Source: Bdellovibrionales bacterium
GTDB lineage: Bacteria; Bdellovibrionota; Bdellovibrionia; Bdellovibrionales; Bdellovibrionaceae
Length of the DNA: 9,580 nucleotides
NCBI GenBank assembly: GCA_027320785.1
Contig: DAHVKR010000022.1
Coordinates: 1-9,580 of the forward strand
Direction of reading: 5' to 3'
Under the pieces are notes generated by a model. The model made no database searches. It was not told the DNA's origin and was given only the letters and a program-made list of their open reading frames with translations. The position numbers were made by a program, and so were the translations under genes. This document shows positions 1 through 5,933 of this stretch, one piece after another (position 1 is the stretch's first letter; each line of letters starts with the position of its first letter).

Positions 1-2
1 TA

Positions 3-443
3 GGATTTGAGGACTGCACAACTCTTTTGAAACTTTGGGATGAACATCAAAATTGGGAAAAGGCTCTGCAAATTTTCAATAAAATTCAACCCGTCAACTC
101 CAATGCTATCGCCGATATGGCTCTCGAAAATTGGATCGAAATGAGTGAAAAAGTCGCCCATCCAGAATTTCTTCTGCGAAAAAAAGTAGAGTCGCTACTG
201 GAAAAAAACTTTCCTGAAATTTTTAAATCCCGATACGGAATGGTGACCTATACTCTGATTCCTTATGGTCTGATTCAAAAAGCGGGTGTTTTACAAGATC
301 AAATCTTTCAAGAACTGATGAAAAATGTAACTTCTATAGATCAAGTTTCACCAGAAAAAGCAGAATCCTTGTTGCAAAAAAATTATGTTCCATTCCTAAA
401 AGAACATCATCTTGATCTTCGCCCCTTTAAGGAGACAGAATGA
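3..443 (+). CDS. kmo: Kynurenine 3-monooxygenase, C-terminal part (5' end outside window)
   Basis: The frame is open from the first bases of the window to TGA at 441, so this is the last 146 residues of a longer protein. It begins with GFEDC, the segment that in kynurenine 3-monooxygenases closes the FAD-binding fold, and continues with LLKLWDEHQNW. Further on, NWIEMSEKVAHPEFLLRKK and YGMVTYTLIPY match the order of the KMO helical C-terminal region (human: YNYIEMR, YTMVTF). The family is an FAD- and NADPH-dependent hydroxylase that turns L-kynurenine into 3-hydroxykynurenine in tryptophan catabolism or the de novo NAD route. The GxGxxG nucleotide motif lies upstream, unseen. The visible end is soluble, with no C-terminal membrane helix like that of the mitochondrial enzymes. 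A TTG at 27 is not a real start, because conserved sequence precedes it. It overlaps the next gene by 4 bp, so the two are probably co-transcribed. Another FAD monooxygenase is possible but fits less well. Confidence 0.8.
   Translation, partial: GFEDCTTLLKLWDEHQNWEKALQIFNKIQPVNSNAIADMALENWIEMSEKVAHPEFLLRKKVESLLEKNFPEIFKSRYGMVTYTLIPYGLIQKAGVLQDQIFQELMKNVTSIDQVSPEKAESLLQKNYVPFLKEHHLDLRPFKETE
429..434 (+). promoter_or_regulatory. Shine-Dalgarno site of the M48 protease gene
   Basis: AAGGAG lies 5 nt before the ATG at 440, inside the last codons of the upstream monooxygenase gene. It fixes the start of the protease gene and supports coupled translation across the ATGA overlap. Confidence 0.75.
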
Positions 444-1249
444 AAAAAATAGGACTGAAATTTATTTTCATTGCCTTAGCTCTTTTCATCACTAGCTGCT
501 CAACCGCTCCAACTTCAGATGTGAGTGAGTCTGAAATTAATGCGGAAGCGGCTAAGGCCTATGCAGAAATTAAAGCAAAATCTAAGATTTCTCAAAATGC
601 TCAGTGGAATGCCATGGTCCAACGGGTCGCTCAAAGAATTGCTAAGGCTTCGGGAGAAAACTTTAAATGGGAGTACGTTCTGATTGAAAGTCCCGAGGTC
701 AATGCTTGGTGCATGCCCGGTGGTAAAATTGCAGTTTACACCGGAATTATGCCTGTTCTCAAAACGGAAGGAGCCTTGGCCGCTGTTCTGGGACATGAGG
801 TGGCTCACGCGACCCTTCGTCATGGGATGAAAGGATACGCTCGTGCCAAACAAAATAATTATTGGGGCCTTATCGCCGCCGGGGCCTCTGTAATTGGAGG
901 ACAACTTCTTTGTAAAACCGATCAATGCCGTAAGCTTTCTCAGCTGGGTGGCGTAGCGGCTGGTTTTGCTATCACCTTTTTGGATCGTAAGTTTTCTCGA
1001 GCCGATGAATCACTAGCTGATCACATGGGACAAATCTATATGGCGCGCGCCGGGTATGATCCACACGAAGCCATTCAGCTTTGGGATCGCATGAGTGCCA
1101 GCAAAAGTGGGGCTTCTGCACCCGAATGGATGTCGACGCATCCTTCTGATCAAAATAGAAAGTCTCAGCTGACTTCTTGGCTTCCCAAAGCAGAGCAAAT
1201 TTATGAAAGTGCTCCCCAGCACTATGGCGTTGGAAGTTCAATCCGCTAA
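440..1249 (+). CDS. M48-family metalloprotease, lipoprotein
   Basis: A 269-residue zinc metalloprotease of the M48 (LoiP/BepA/YcaL-like) group. Residues 1-19 form a basic and hydrophobic signal peptide ending in the lipobox I-T-S-C, so Cys20 should be lipidated and the enzyme anchored in the cell envelope. The zinc motif HEVAH is at residues 119-123, the third ligand is probably Glu190 in SRADESLAD, and the family motif STHPS is at 232-236, with NAWCMPGG at 88-95 ahead of the active site. The length is normal for single-domain members, and no C-terminal TPR domain is present. Family members degrade misfolded or damaged envelope and outer-membrane proteins. An insertion with two cysteines (Cys158 and Cys163) lies between the HExxH and Glu190 segments and could form a disulfide. 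The ATG overlaps the stop of the monooxygenase gene (ATGA). The next gene converges from the other strand 18 bp away. Confidence 0.93.
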   Translation: MKKIGLKFIFIALALFITSCSTAPTSDVSESEINAEAAKAYAEIKAKSKISQNAQWNAMVQRVAQRIAKASGENFKWEYVLIESPEVNAWCMPGGKIAVYTGIMPVLKTEGALAAVLGHEVAHATLRHGMKGYARAKQNNYWGLIAAGASVIGGQLLCKTDQCRKLSQLGGVAAGFAITFLDRKFSRADESLADHMGQIYMARAGYDPHEAIQLWDRMSASKSGASAPEWMSTHPSDQNRKSQLTSWLPKAEQIYESAPQHYGVGSSIR

Positions 1250-1267
1250 GACAAGTGAAATGTTAAA

Positions 1268-1660
1268 TTATTCTGGTTTTTTATCTTCACAGGACCAGAG
1301 TTTAATCAAACGAGCTCCGTAATAGGTACCCGCTTTATCGAATTTCCAGGGTGGATAAGGAAAAAATTTAGCCTGAGCGCAAAGTCCTTCGCCCTGCACT
1401 GCAGCCCACTGGCGATCCTCACTGGAGGCTGTGAAAATTTCCCCAGTAGCATCGTCCTTAATGGCAATCGCAAAAGAAAAAACTTTTGATGAAGGCTCTC
1501 CTTCTGGAGAAATCAAAGCGATGGAGTTCATCAATTTTTCAACTTTCATTACATGACCTTGAACTGTTTTAGCAAAAATATAGGGCCAATAATTGCCCAA
1601 AAAATAGAAGACCCCCGCAATCAGAACAAAGAATATAAAACTAAATGCTACTTTTTTCAT
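1268..1660 (-). CDS. Small membrane-anchored protein of unknown function
   Basis: A 130-residue protein I do not recognise. Residues 1-3 are MKK, followed by one strongly hydrophobic stretch (about 4-22), which reads as an uncleaved signal anchor. No lipobox is present. The remainder, 30-125, is rich in alternating hydrophobic residues (for example FSFAIAIKDD and SIALISPEGE) and looks like a small beta-rich domain outside the cytoplasmic membrane. Cys94 and Cys124 are the only cysteines and could pair in the periplasm. The tail is charged (CEDKKPE). The ATG at 1660 has a good upstream AAGGAAA. The gene is 70 bp downstream of the 649-residue signalling-type protein on the same strand, so co-transcription is possible, though the gap is also large enough for its own promoter. 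It converges with the M48 protease gene with no clear terminator between them. Confidence 0.75.
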   Translation of the reverse strand: MKKVAFSFIFFVLIAGVFYFLGNYWPYIFAKTVQGHVMKVEKLMNSIALISPEGEPSSKVFSFAIAIKDDATGEIFTASSEDRQWAAVQGEGLCAQAKFFPYPPWKFDKAGTYYGARLIKLWSCEDKKPE

Positions 1661-1667
1661 TGAATCG

Positions 1668-1674
1668 TTTCCTT
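1668..1674 (-). promoter_or_regulatory. Shine-Dalgarno site of the small membrane protein gene
   Basis: On the minus strand AAGGAAA ends 7 nt before the ATG at 1660. This is a good spacing and supports the chosen start. The rest of the 70-bp gap to the upstream gene shows no convincing promoter or terminator hairpin. Confidence 0.55.
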
Positions 1675-1730
1675 GCTAATAGAAAAGTCTTATTGCATGT
1701 GAGCAGGCTTGGCAACAGAAACCACCCACC

Positions 1731-3680
1731 TCACCCCTCATCTTTTTTACCCTCGATATAATTATCAAGAATCCAAAGTCGGATGCCTTTTAAATGGCCA
1801 TCTGTAATACCAAAAAAGACAAAGTGAGGTTGAAACATCCCTTTTTCTGTCGGATGTTCAACTGAAAAATTACAGCGAGCTCGATACTCATTATAGGTTT
1901 CTGACGTCTTAGCAAATACAAATTTTCTAAAAGCTCCTGACTCTATAGGACGATAGTAATTCAGGATAAGCGAGGCTTCTGAAAGCTCAGCTGTTTCAAC
2001 AGGATTAGCTACCCGGATTTCCTCTTGGCATTGGCTCAGGAAAACAGACTGCTCACCATTGGAATTCAAACCATAGACTCCGCAACGCCAGCGAAGTTTT
2101 CTCTCAATATAGGCAGAGTCATTACTCTCTTCAAAAATTTCCTCGACCCAGTTTAATTTTCGAGTAAACTTTTCATCCGGAACTTGTTGCGATAACAGCA
2201 TAAAGCGCGGGTCTCCGCCCTTTGACTGCGCTGTCTTCACAAATTCTTCCCAAAAAGTAAGCCTTTCTTCTGGTACAAAATCTTTGGCGATCAATATGGC
2301 GTGAGCCATATGCGGCGTGGGAAAGTTCTTCTGCACCCAACTAGTTCTCTCAGCTATAGTGGGGACAACAAATTCAATTTCAATGTAAGGTTGTCCTTTG
2401 TCTGTTTTATTCTTACTCAGCCGTGTCGCTTTGAGAGTATAAAACTGGCCCACACTGTAAAAAATAATAAGTTCCTGATCTACTTTTCCTTCCGCTAACC
2501 AATGCTTAAAAGTTCCCAAACAAGACTCTAAAATACGATTTCGAAATGACGCTTTTTTAAACTCTAGATAAGGCTCACCGAGAATTTTTTTCTTCTCCTG
2601 CTCTTCGGGTAGAACCTTAAGAACTTGATCTCCATGCGTATCTAAATGCAGTACCAGCTTATCAGTATCTGTCCAGGGCGCTTCTTTTCTACTATTTTCT
2701 GCAACCAAAGGATCTGTTTGAAACAAGAAAGACTCAAAACTTGTAAATACTTTTAATTTAGCTTCAGCTACTGTCTCGAGTATTTTTTTATACTTTGCAA
2801 CTCGCTCTTTGTGACCGTCTAAAATAATCCACTCTAGTTGTGGCGGCTGTGGCTTAAAAGGAGCGTTCCCAGAAAACTCAACTTCATGCCTTTTTACAAT
2901 ATTTTTTCTAATATCCGATATTTGCGAACTCGGAATACCGAAGTAGGAAAACCAAACTCGAAATTGACCTTTAAGATCAGGATGAGGTTCACAGGCAAGG
3001 CATCGTCCCATCACATGGGTTCTTCCCTTTCCCTTAAATACCTCACCATAATATTTAGAAATCTTTCCGACTTTAATTTCAACAGGGCTAACAGTCACAA
3101 AGCCAATATCACCGGCAGCCTCCATTCGAACTTCTTTTGTCATCTCTACTTCTTGTGAAGTTTGTACTTTATAAACAAAATTCTGAGAAGGTGCATGATG
3201 CCCTTTAAGAGCAAAATGCAGATGTTGTCGCAGTATCAACTCATCAAAGGGCTTGAAGATCACATTGCTAATAATCGGGTCTTCGACGAGATGAAACTCA
3301 AAATCAGGACTCTCATAAGAGGTAATAACCATGCGGGTTGGATCTTCTGCCGTACAGATTTTTTTCCGGACAAAGGCTTCAATTGTTTTTTTTATTAAAT
3401 GAACATAGCGACTTCCCAACCACTCTTCTTTAGAGATTAATAGTATCAGTTCGTCAGTGGGATCAGCAGAAGCCGCTCCAGGAAGGTTATCTTGTTCGAG
3501 TTTTAATCCACCTTGAAATAATGCTTTATTTCCCTCTTTCAAAGCCACTGCCATCCACTGATGAAAATCCTCGAGTGATTGAAAAAAACGAATTTGAGCC
3601 TGAGGCTCGTTTAAGCGAAGAGCCTCAAATATTTCTTTTTGTATTCTTGTTTCATCCTCTAACACATAGATATATTTCAC
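1731..3680 (-). CDS. Multi-module protein with three degenerate receiver-like and PilZ-like domains
   Basis: This 649-residue protein belongs to no family I can name. It reads as three consecutive modules (about 1-265, 281-452, 458-649). Module 1 starts like a response-regulator receiver: beta-1 YIYVLEDE, FFQSLEDF at 32-39, beta-3 ELILLIS at 77-83, VITSYES at 118-124 and IFKPFDE at 141-147 (Lys143 with following Pro). The phosphoacceptor Asp position has no Asp. A PilZ-like beta barrel follows (about 178-263; DIGF at 191-194, FGIPSSQISDIR at 247-258). Modules 2 and 3 repeat the pattern: WIILDGH and FTSFESF at 284-290 and 312-318; AILIAKD at 461-467; a PilZ-like end with FFGI at 622-625. No signal peptide, membrane helix, catalytic domain or DNA-binding domain is visible, so it is probably a cytoplasmic scaffold or sensor. 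The start is GTG at 3680, directly after an in-frame stop, with no obvious Shine-Dalgarno site. The gene is certain; the domain reading is an inference by eye. Confidence 0.85.
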   Translation of the reverse strand: MKYIYVLEDETRIQKEIFEALRLNEPQAQIRFFQSLEDFHQWMAVALKEGNKALFQGGLKLEQDNLPGAASADPTDELILLISKEEWLGSRYVHLIKKTIEAFVRKKICTAEDPTRMVITSYESPDFEFHLVEDPIISNVIFKPFDELILRQHLHFALKGHHAPSQNFVYKVQTSQEVEMTKEVRMEAAGDIGFVTVSPVEIKVGKISKYYGEVFKGKGRTHVMGRCLACEPHPDLKGQFRVWFSYFGIPSSQISDIRKNIVKRHEVEFSGNAPFKPQPPQLEWIILDGHKERVAKYKKILETVAEAKLKVFTSFESFLFQTDPLVAENSRKEAPWTDTDKLVLHLDTHGDQVLKVLPEEQEKKKILGEPYLEFKKASFRNRILESCLGTFKHWLAEGKVDQELIIFYSVGQFYTLKATRLSKNKTDKGQPYIEIEFVVPTIAERTSWVQKNFPTPHMAHAILIAKDFVPEERLTFWEEFVKTAQSKGGDPRFMLLSQQVPDEKFTRKLNWVEEIFEESNDSAYIERKLRWRCGVYGLNSNGEQSVFLSQCQEEIRVANPVETAELSEASLILNYYRPIESGAFRKFVFAKTSETYNEYRARCNFSVEHPTEKGMFQPHFVFFGITDGHLKGIRLWILDNYIEGKKDEG

Positions 3681-3825
3681 TTAATTAGTTTAGATAATGT
3701 TGTTTAACTAAGCGAGCACCCTCTCGATCTAAGTCTAGCTTCACCTTTCCCTCTTAAAACATCTCATAATGAAACAAAAATTCGACTTTTTTACGATTCA
3801 GAGATGACCCATGAGATAATGACGT
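3681..3825. promoter_or_regulatory. Divergent intergenic region, likely holding promoters in both directions
   Basis: These 145 bp separate two genes transcribed away from each other, so both promoters should be here. Plus-strand hexamers resembling -10 boxes occur at 3765-3770 (CATAAT) and 3815-3820 (GATAAT), but neither has a good -35 at 16-18 bp. An AT-rich inverted repeat, TTAGTT at 3685-3690 and AACTAA at 3706-3711, sits just upstream of the GTG of the leftward gene and could be an operator or chance. Neither gene has a clear Shine-Dalgarno site next to its start codon. Confidence 0.45.
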
Positions 3826-4773
3826 ATGCAAAAGACTCGCTACAAACCCATTATTTTGATAACGGGTGCGAGCTCAGGAGTCGGCCGCGCTCTGGCGGAG
3901 CTTTTCTATGAACTTCCGCAGTATCGAACCATTGTAACGGCTCGCCGGCTTTCTATGGCCGTTCTACGAAAAAATTTCGAGCCAAAAGAACACTTTCGAA
4001 TGGAAGAACTCGACATTCTGAACTCTACATCTCGAGAGCAATGCCTTCAGAGAATACGTCAGGATTGGGGAGATGTGGACATCCTGATCAATAATGCGGG
4101 TATCTGCTTCCGATCTGTTGTCGAACACATGAGCGAAAAAGATGAGCTTCTTCAAATGCAAACTAACTATTTTGGCCCTTTAGGCTTGATCCGCAGCGTA
4201 CTCGGAGCTATGCGCGAGAAAGGGCGAGGTAAAATTATCAATATTTCTTCCGTCAGCGGCATGCTAGCTATGCCCACTATGGCGAGTTACTCGGCATCGA
4301 AACATGCCCTCGAAGGGGCTAGCGAAGCTCTGTGGTATGAGATGCGTCCTTTTGGTATTAATGTCACTTTGATACAGCCCGGGTTTATCAATTCAAATTC
4401 TTTTCAAAATATTTACTACAGCCAATCTTCTCAACCCGACAGTCAAGAAAATGGAGAACCCTATTCCGACTATTATCAAAATATGGGACCCTTTATTGAA
4501 AAACTCATGCGACTTTCCTGGACAACCCCTCAGGATGTCGCGCAGAAAGTCCTTTGGGTCGTCCAAAAGGAAAATCCTCCTCTTTGGGTCCCCGCCACAG
4601 CTGACGCCATTCTTTTTTACTATATACGTCGAATACTTCCTCGCCGTTGGCTCATGCCCATCCTGTTTTTTTTCCTTCCCAATTCGAAAAAATGGGCTTT
4701 TCATCATACTTTTAGACGTGATGCCGTCGGGCTCCAAAATCGAGAGCAAATTAAACGAAAGAAGGCTTCCTAA
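3826..4773 (+). CDS. Classical short-chain dehydrogenase/reductase
   Basis: A 315-residue NAD(P)-dependent oxidoreductase with a full classical SDR signature. The cofactor motif TGASSGVG is at 13-20, NNAG at 89-92, and the catalytic tetrad is Asn114, Ser142, Tyr155 and Lys159 (YSASK), followed by PG at 185-186. Paired arginines after beta-2 (TARR, 38-41) suggest NADP(H). The substrate cannot be told, but the layout resembles the retinol/17-beta-hydroxysteroid dehydrogenase-like group acting on hydrophobic alcohols or ketones. Length exceeds the roughly 250-residue core. The extra C-terminal part (about 254-315) holds a hydrophobic and basic segment, AILFYYIRRILPRRWLMPIL at 261-280, that could attach to the membrane, then a basic tail. 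The ATG at 3826 directly follows an in-frame TGA and has no clear Shine-Dalgarno site. It ends in TAATAA. An aldo/keto reductase gene follows 80 bp downstream on the same strand. Confidence 0.92.
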   Translation: MQKTRYKPIILITGASSGVGRALAELFYELPQYRTIVTARRLSMAVLRKNFEPKEHFRMEELDILNSTSREQCLQRIRQDWGDVDILINNAGICFRSVVEHMSEKDELLQMQTNYFGPLGLIRSVLGAMREKGRGKIINISSVSGMLAMPTMASYSASKHALEGASEALWYEMRPFGINVTLIQPGFINSNSFQNIYYSQSSQPDSQENGEPYSDYYQNMGPFIEKLMRLSWTTPQDVAQKVLWVVQKENPPLWVPATADAILFYYIRRILPRRWLMPILFFFLPNSKKWAFHHTFRRDAVGLQNREQIKRKKAS

Positions 4774-4853
4774 TAAGCTCCCAGAAAAACTGACATTTAA
4801 CATCTAGCTTTTCAATGCATTCTGCTTAAAATGGAGTTTTGAAAGGATTTTGT
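4774..4853 (+). promoter_or_regulatory. Gap between dehydrogenase and aldo/keto reductase genes, with Shine-Dalgarno site
   Basis: The gap ends with AAAGGA at 4842-4847, 6 nt before ATG 4854, which decides the start of the reductase. A -10-like TAAAAT sits at 4827-4832 without a matching -35. No strong terminator hairpin follows the dehydrogenase stop, so read-through from the upstream gene is possible. Confidence 0.45.
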
Positions 4854-5825
4854 ATGGAATACCGTCGCCTTGGCTCCTCAGGACTCAAAGTCAGTCAACT
4901 TTCATTCGGCTCGTGGGTTACGTTTGGAAATCAAATGGATCTCAAAAAAGCAAAAGAATGCATTCAATATAGCTTTGAGCAAGGTATTAACTTTTTTGAC
5001 AATGCTGAAGTCTATGCGAAGGGTGCTTCGGAAGAGCTGATGGGCCAAGCCTTTCGCGAACTGGGAATTCCTCGCCATCATTATATCATTTCCACTAAAT
5101 TTTTCTGGGGCATTGAAGACGTTGTTAACTTTCGCAATACCCTAAATCGCAAATACCTCATGCATGCCATGCATGAATCTCTGAAACGCTGGAAAATGGA
5201 TTTAATTGATCTTATCTACTGCCATCGCCCAGACCCAGAAACTCCTATCGAAGAAATTGTCCAAACCATGCACGAAATCATCCAAAGAGGCGATGCCCTT
5301 TACTGGGGAACCAGCGAGTGGAGCGCCAAGCAAATCGCTGAGGCCTATGATTTCGCTGTCAGCAACGGTTTTCATCGTCCCGTTATGGAACAGCCACAGT
5401 ATAACCTGATTCATCATCATAAAGTAGATCAGGAGTTCACGCCGCTTTATAAGAAAATGGGTTTAGGTTTAACAACGTGGAGTCCCTTAGCTTCCGGTAT
5501 TCTAACGGGGAAGTATTTAAACACGATTCCCGAAAACTCTCGCCTGGCTTTGAAATCCATGACCTGGCTTCAAGAGGAACTTCATCAGCCCTCTATCCAA
5601 AAGGCCGTAAAGGAGCTCCATCAAATCTCTGAGTCTAGCCATATTCCCATGAGTCAACTTGCCATTGGGTGGTGTACCCTCAACCCCCAGGTGAGCACTG
5701 TTATTCTCGGGGCTAGTCGAATTGAACAATTAAAAGAAAATCTAAAAACACTCGAGATCTTAAATTCAATTCGAGATCTTCGTAAAGAATTGAGTCAAAT
5801 CGCAGACTTAAATGCTACTGCCTAG
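4854..5825 (+). CDS. Aldo/keto reductase, potassium-channel beta-subunit-like (AKR6 type)
   Basis: A 323-residue (alpha/beta)8-barrel oxidoreductase that uses NADPH to reduce aldehydes and ketones. It opens with MEYRRLGSSGLKVSQLSFGS, the usual family N-terminus. The catalytic tetrad is complete: Asp49 and Tyr54 (FFDNAEVYAKG), Lys82 (STKFFWG) and His124 (IYCHRPDP). NADPH-binding segments are TTWSPLASGILTGKY at 207-221 and ILGASRIEQLKENL at 284-297. The combination TKFFWG, RPDPETP and YWGTSEWS is what mammalian Kv-beta subunits (AKR6) show as TKIFWG, RPDPNTP and YWGTSRWS. Kv-beta has Asn where this protein has the usual His. I place it in that subgroup, but the substrate is unknown and no potassium channel gene is in the window. 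A longer in-frame start, TTG at 4839, was rejected in favour of ATG 4854 with AAAGGA upstream. It may form a redox pair with the preceding dehydrogenase. Confidence 0.93.
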   Translation: MEYRRLGSSGLKVSQLSFGSWVTFGNQMDLKKAKECIQYSFEQGINFFDNAEVYAKGASEELMGQAFRELGIPRHHYIISTKFFWGIEDVVNFRNTLNRKYLMHAMHESLKRWKMDLIDLIYCHRPDPETPIEEIVQTMHEIIQRGDALYWGTSEWSAKQIAEAYDFAVSNGFHRPVMEQPQYNLIHHHKVDQEFTPLYKKMGLGLTTWSPLASGILTGKYLNTIPENSRLALKSMTWLQEELHQPSIQKAVKELHQISESSHIPMSQLAIGWCTLNPQVSTVILGASRIEQLKENLKTLEILNSIRDLRKELSQIADLNATA

Positions 5826-5832
5826 GCTGTTA

Positions 5833-5862
5833 AGTTTTCTTGACAATATTGATAAGAAAACT
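5833..5862. repeat. Perfect 9-bp inverted repeat just after the aldo/keto reductase stop
   Basis: AGTTTTCTT at 5833-5841 and its exact reverse complement AAGAAAACT at 5854-5862 enclose a 12-nt loop. It starts 8 nt after the TAG of the reductase gene. The stem is AT-rich and no T tract follows on the plus strand, so it is not a classical intrinsic terminator. It could be a transcript-end structure or part of the leader of the downstream Hpt-kinase operon. Confidence 0.6.
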
Positions 5863-5864
5863 CA

Positions 5865-5883
5865 TCTGGATTTCATATCCAGA
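5865..5883. repeat. Perfect 7-bp inverted repeat, short loop
   Basis: TCTGGAT at 5865-5871 and ATCCAGA at 5877-5883 are exact reverse complements with a 5-nt loop, only 2 nt after the preceding inverted repeat. In RNA this would be a compact hairpin. No T run follows, which argues against a simple terminator and leaves a regulatory leader or protein-binding palindrome as options. Confidence 0.55.
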
Positions 5884-5903
5884 CTTTGAAAAAATAGAGA
5901 AAA

Positions 5904-5920
5904 TGAGTCATGAAGACTCA
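5904..5920 (+). promoter_or_regulatory. 6-bp inverted repeat directly before the Hpt Shine-Dalgarno site
   Basis: TGAGTC at 5904-5909 and GACTCA at 5915-5920 pair around the loop ATGAA. The hairpin ends on the base before AAAGGAGG, so in RNA it would sit against the ribosome binding site. The alternative start ATG 5910 falls in its loop. At 6 bp it may be chance, but its placement after two other perfect inverted repeats is notable. Confidence 0.4.
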
Positions 5921-5928
5921 AAAGGAGG
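5921..5928 (+). promoter_or_regulatory. Strong Shine-Dalgarno site of the Hpt gene
   Basis: AAAGGAGG lies 5 nt before ATG 5934 and is the strongest ribosome binding site in the window. It places the start at 5934 rather than at the in-frame ATG 5910, which would put this site inside the coding region. Confidence 0.8.
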
Positions 5929-5933
5929 AACCA

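Noticed and set aside
27..29. TTG as the start of the first gene
   Set aside because: The frame is open to the window edge and the conserved GFEDC motif of kynurenine monooxygenases lies before this codon, so the gene is truncated by the window.
515..925. Minus-strand open frame of 136 codons inside the M48 protease gene
   Set aside because: It is a shadow of a gene with full family motifs, and its translation shows no recognisable domain.
1272..1299. TCTGGT and ACCAGA inverted repeat near the end of the small membrane protein gene as a terminator
   Set aside because: It is only 6 bp with a 16-nt loop and lies inside coding sequence; it is weak and could be chance.
1687..1715. Minus-strand TTGCCA and TAAGAC as a promoter of the small membrane protein gene
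   Set aside because: The spacing is 17 bp, but the -10 matches the consensus at only three of six positions, so I do not call it.
4393..4803. Minus-strand open frame of 136 codons antisense to the dehydrogenase gene
   Set aside because: It is antisense to conserved coding sequence with no recognisable product and no start signal.
4451..4807. Plus-strand open frame of 118 codons overlapping the end of the dehydrogenase gene
   Set aside because: It lies in another frame of a well-supported gene, has no ribosome binding site, and its translation shows no family motif.
4839..4841. TTG as the start of the aldo/keto reductase
   Set aside because: The AAAGGA ribosome binding site lies downstream of it, and the family N-terminus begins at ATG 4854.
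5840..5845. TTGACA, a perfect -35 hexamer, as promoter of the Hpt-kinase operon
   Set aside because: No -10-like hexamer is found 16-18 bp downstream (the sequence there is CATCTG), and it is partly inside the first inverted repeat.
5910..5912. ATG as the start of the Hpt gene
   Set aside because: The strong AAAGGAGG site lies after it and points to ATG 5934; nothing resembling a ribosome binding site is at the right distance before 5910.
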